Shown here: positions 6,688 through 6,776 of the stretch, piece after piece
How the letters are laid out: every line of letters starts with the position of its first letter
Numbering within the stretch: the stretch's first letter is position 1
Assembly: GCA_900554935.1 (NCBI GenBank)
Contig: USJF01000070.1
Coordinates: forward strand, 1-6,776
DNA length: 6,776 nucleotides
Origin: an uncultured Porphyromonas sp.
GTDB lineage: Bacteria; Bacteroidota; Bacteroidia; Bacteroidales; Porphyromonadaceae
Direction of reading: 5' to 3'
Position numbers and translations under genes: made by a program
Notes under the pieces: generated by a model
Seen by the model: only the letters and a program-made list of their open reading frames with translations
What the model was told of the DNA's origin: nothing
Databases searched by the model: none

Positions 6688-6744
6688 AAGGTACCAAAAT
6701 TCCGTATACCTTCGGAATGGATTCTGCTATTCGCAGTGGAATAG
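6688..6744. repeat. Cluster of overlapping short inverted repeats upstream of the operon
   Basis: Three 6-bp inverted repeats are packed here: AAGGTA 6688-6693 with TACCTT 6707-6712; ATTCCG 6699-6704 with CGGAAT 6713-6718; and CTATTC 6727-6732 with GAATAG 6739-6744. The first two interleave, so in RNA they would be alternative hairpins or, on the minus strand, a tight pseudoknot. On the minus strand the ATTCCG/CGGAAT hairpin ends in TTTT, so it could be a weak terminator for a gene beyond the right edge. No protein-coding call is justified: two minus-strand frames stay open from the edge to TGA codons near 6672-6686, but neither matches anything I recognise. Confidence 0.4.
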
Positions 6745-6776
6745 GCTCTATATCCTTTATGGTGTGGATTGAAGTT

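Noticed and set aside
6759..6776. Plus-strand ATG (MVWIEV...) as the start of a divergent gene at the right edge
   Set aside because: Six codons are too few to support a gene and no clear promoter or ribosome site precedes it.

Overview
This window is a Bacteroidota (Porphyromonas-like) cell-wall and cell-division locus. All genes lie on the minus strand, so transcription runs from the right edge to the left edge. The phylum call rests on several points. FtsW-MurG-MurC-FtsQ follow each other with no murB or ddl. FtsQ is short and ends in a GQIVC-type tail. IspH has the VEIDEGSGFCFGV opening and GICGATSTP end seen in this phylum. Start codons mostly lack a well-placed Shine-Dalgarno (SD) sequence, and the only promoter candidate resembles the TTTG / TAnnTTTG Bacteroidota type. 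The genus is a guess from overall similarity and a base composition that looks near 50% GC.

Reading in the direction of transcription: an AT-rich, inverted-repeat-rich intergenic region (6621-6776) carries a candidate promoter. Next comes one long ORF in which CMP kinase (Cmk) is fused in frame to IspH, the last enzyme of the MEP isoprenoid pathway. A small unrecognised lipoprotein gene overlaps its end by 8 nt. Then follow ftsW, murG, murC and ftsQ. Junctions are tight: 8-nt overlap, about 7-nt gap, ATGA overlap, 10-16-nt gap, ATGA overlap. This looks like one translationally coupled operon with no internal terminator. The last 85 bases follow the ftsQ stop and presumably lead to ftsA outside the window.

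The genes form a coherent set. IspH supplies IPP/DMAPP, from which the undecaprenyl-phosphate carrier is made. MurC adds L-Ala to UDP-MurNAc, MurG adds GlcNAc to lipid I to give lipid II, FtsW polymerises lipid II at the septum, and FtsQ is a divisome scaffold. Cmk provides CDP/dCDP for nucleotide and phospholipid metabolism.

Most of the window is ordinary core genome. The points worth a second look are the Cmk-IspH fusion, a well-formed internal start that could also release free IspH, the joining of this cassette plus a small lipoprotein to ftsW where murD is normally found, and the inverted-repeat-dense upstream region. I see no mobile element, CRISPR array, tRNA, rRNA or defence system.
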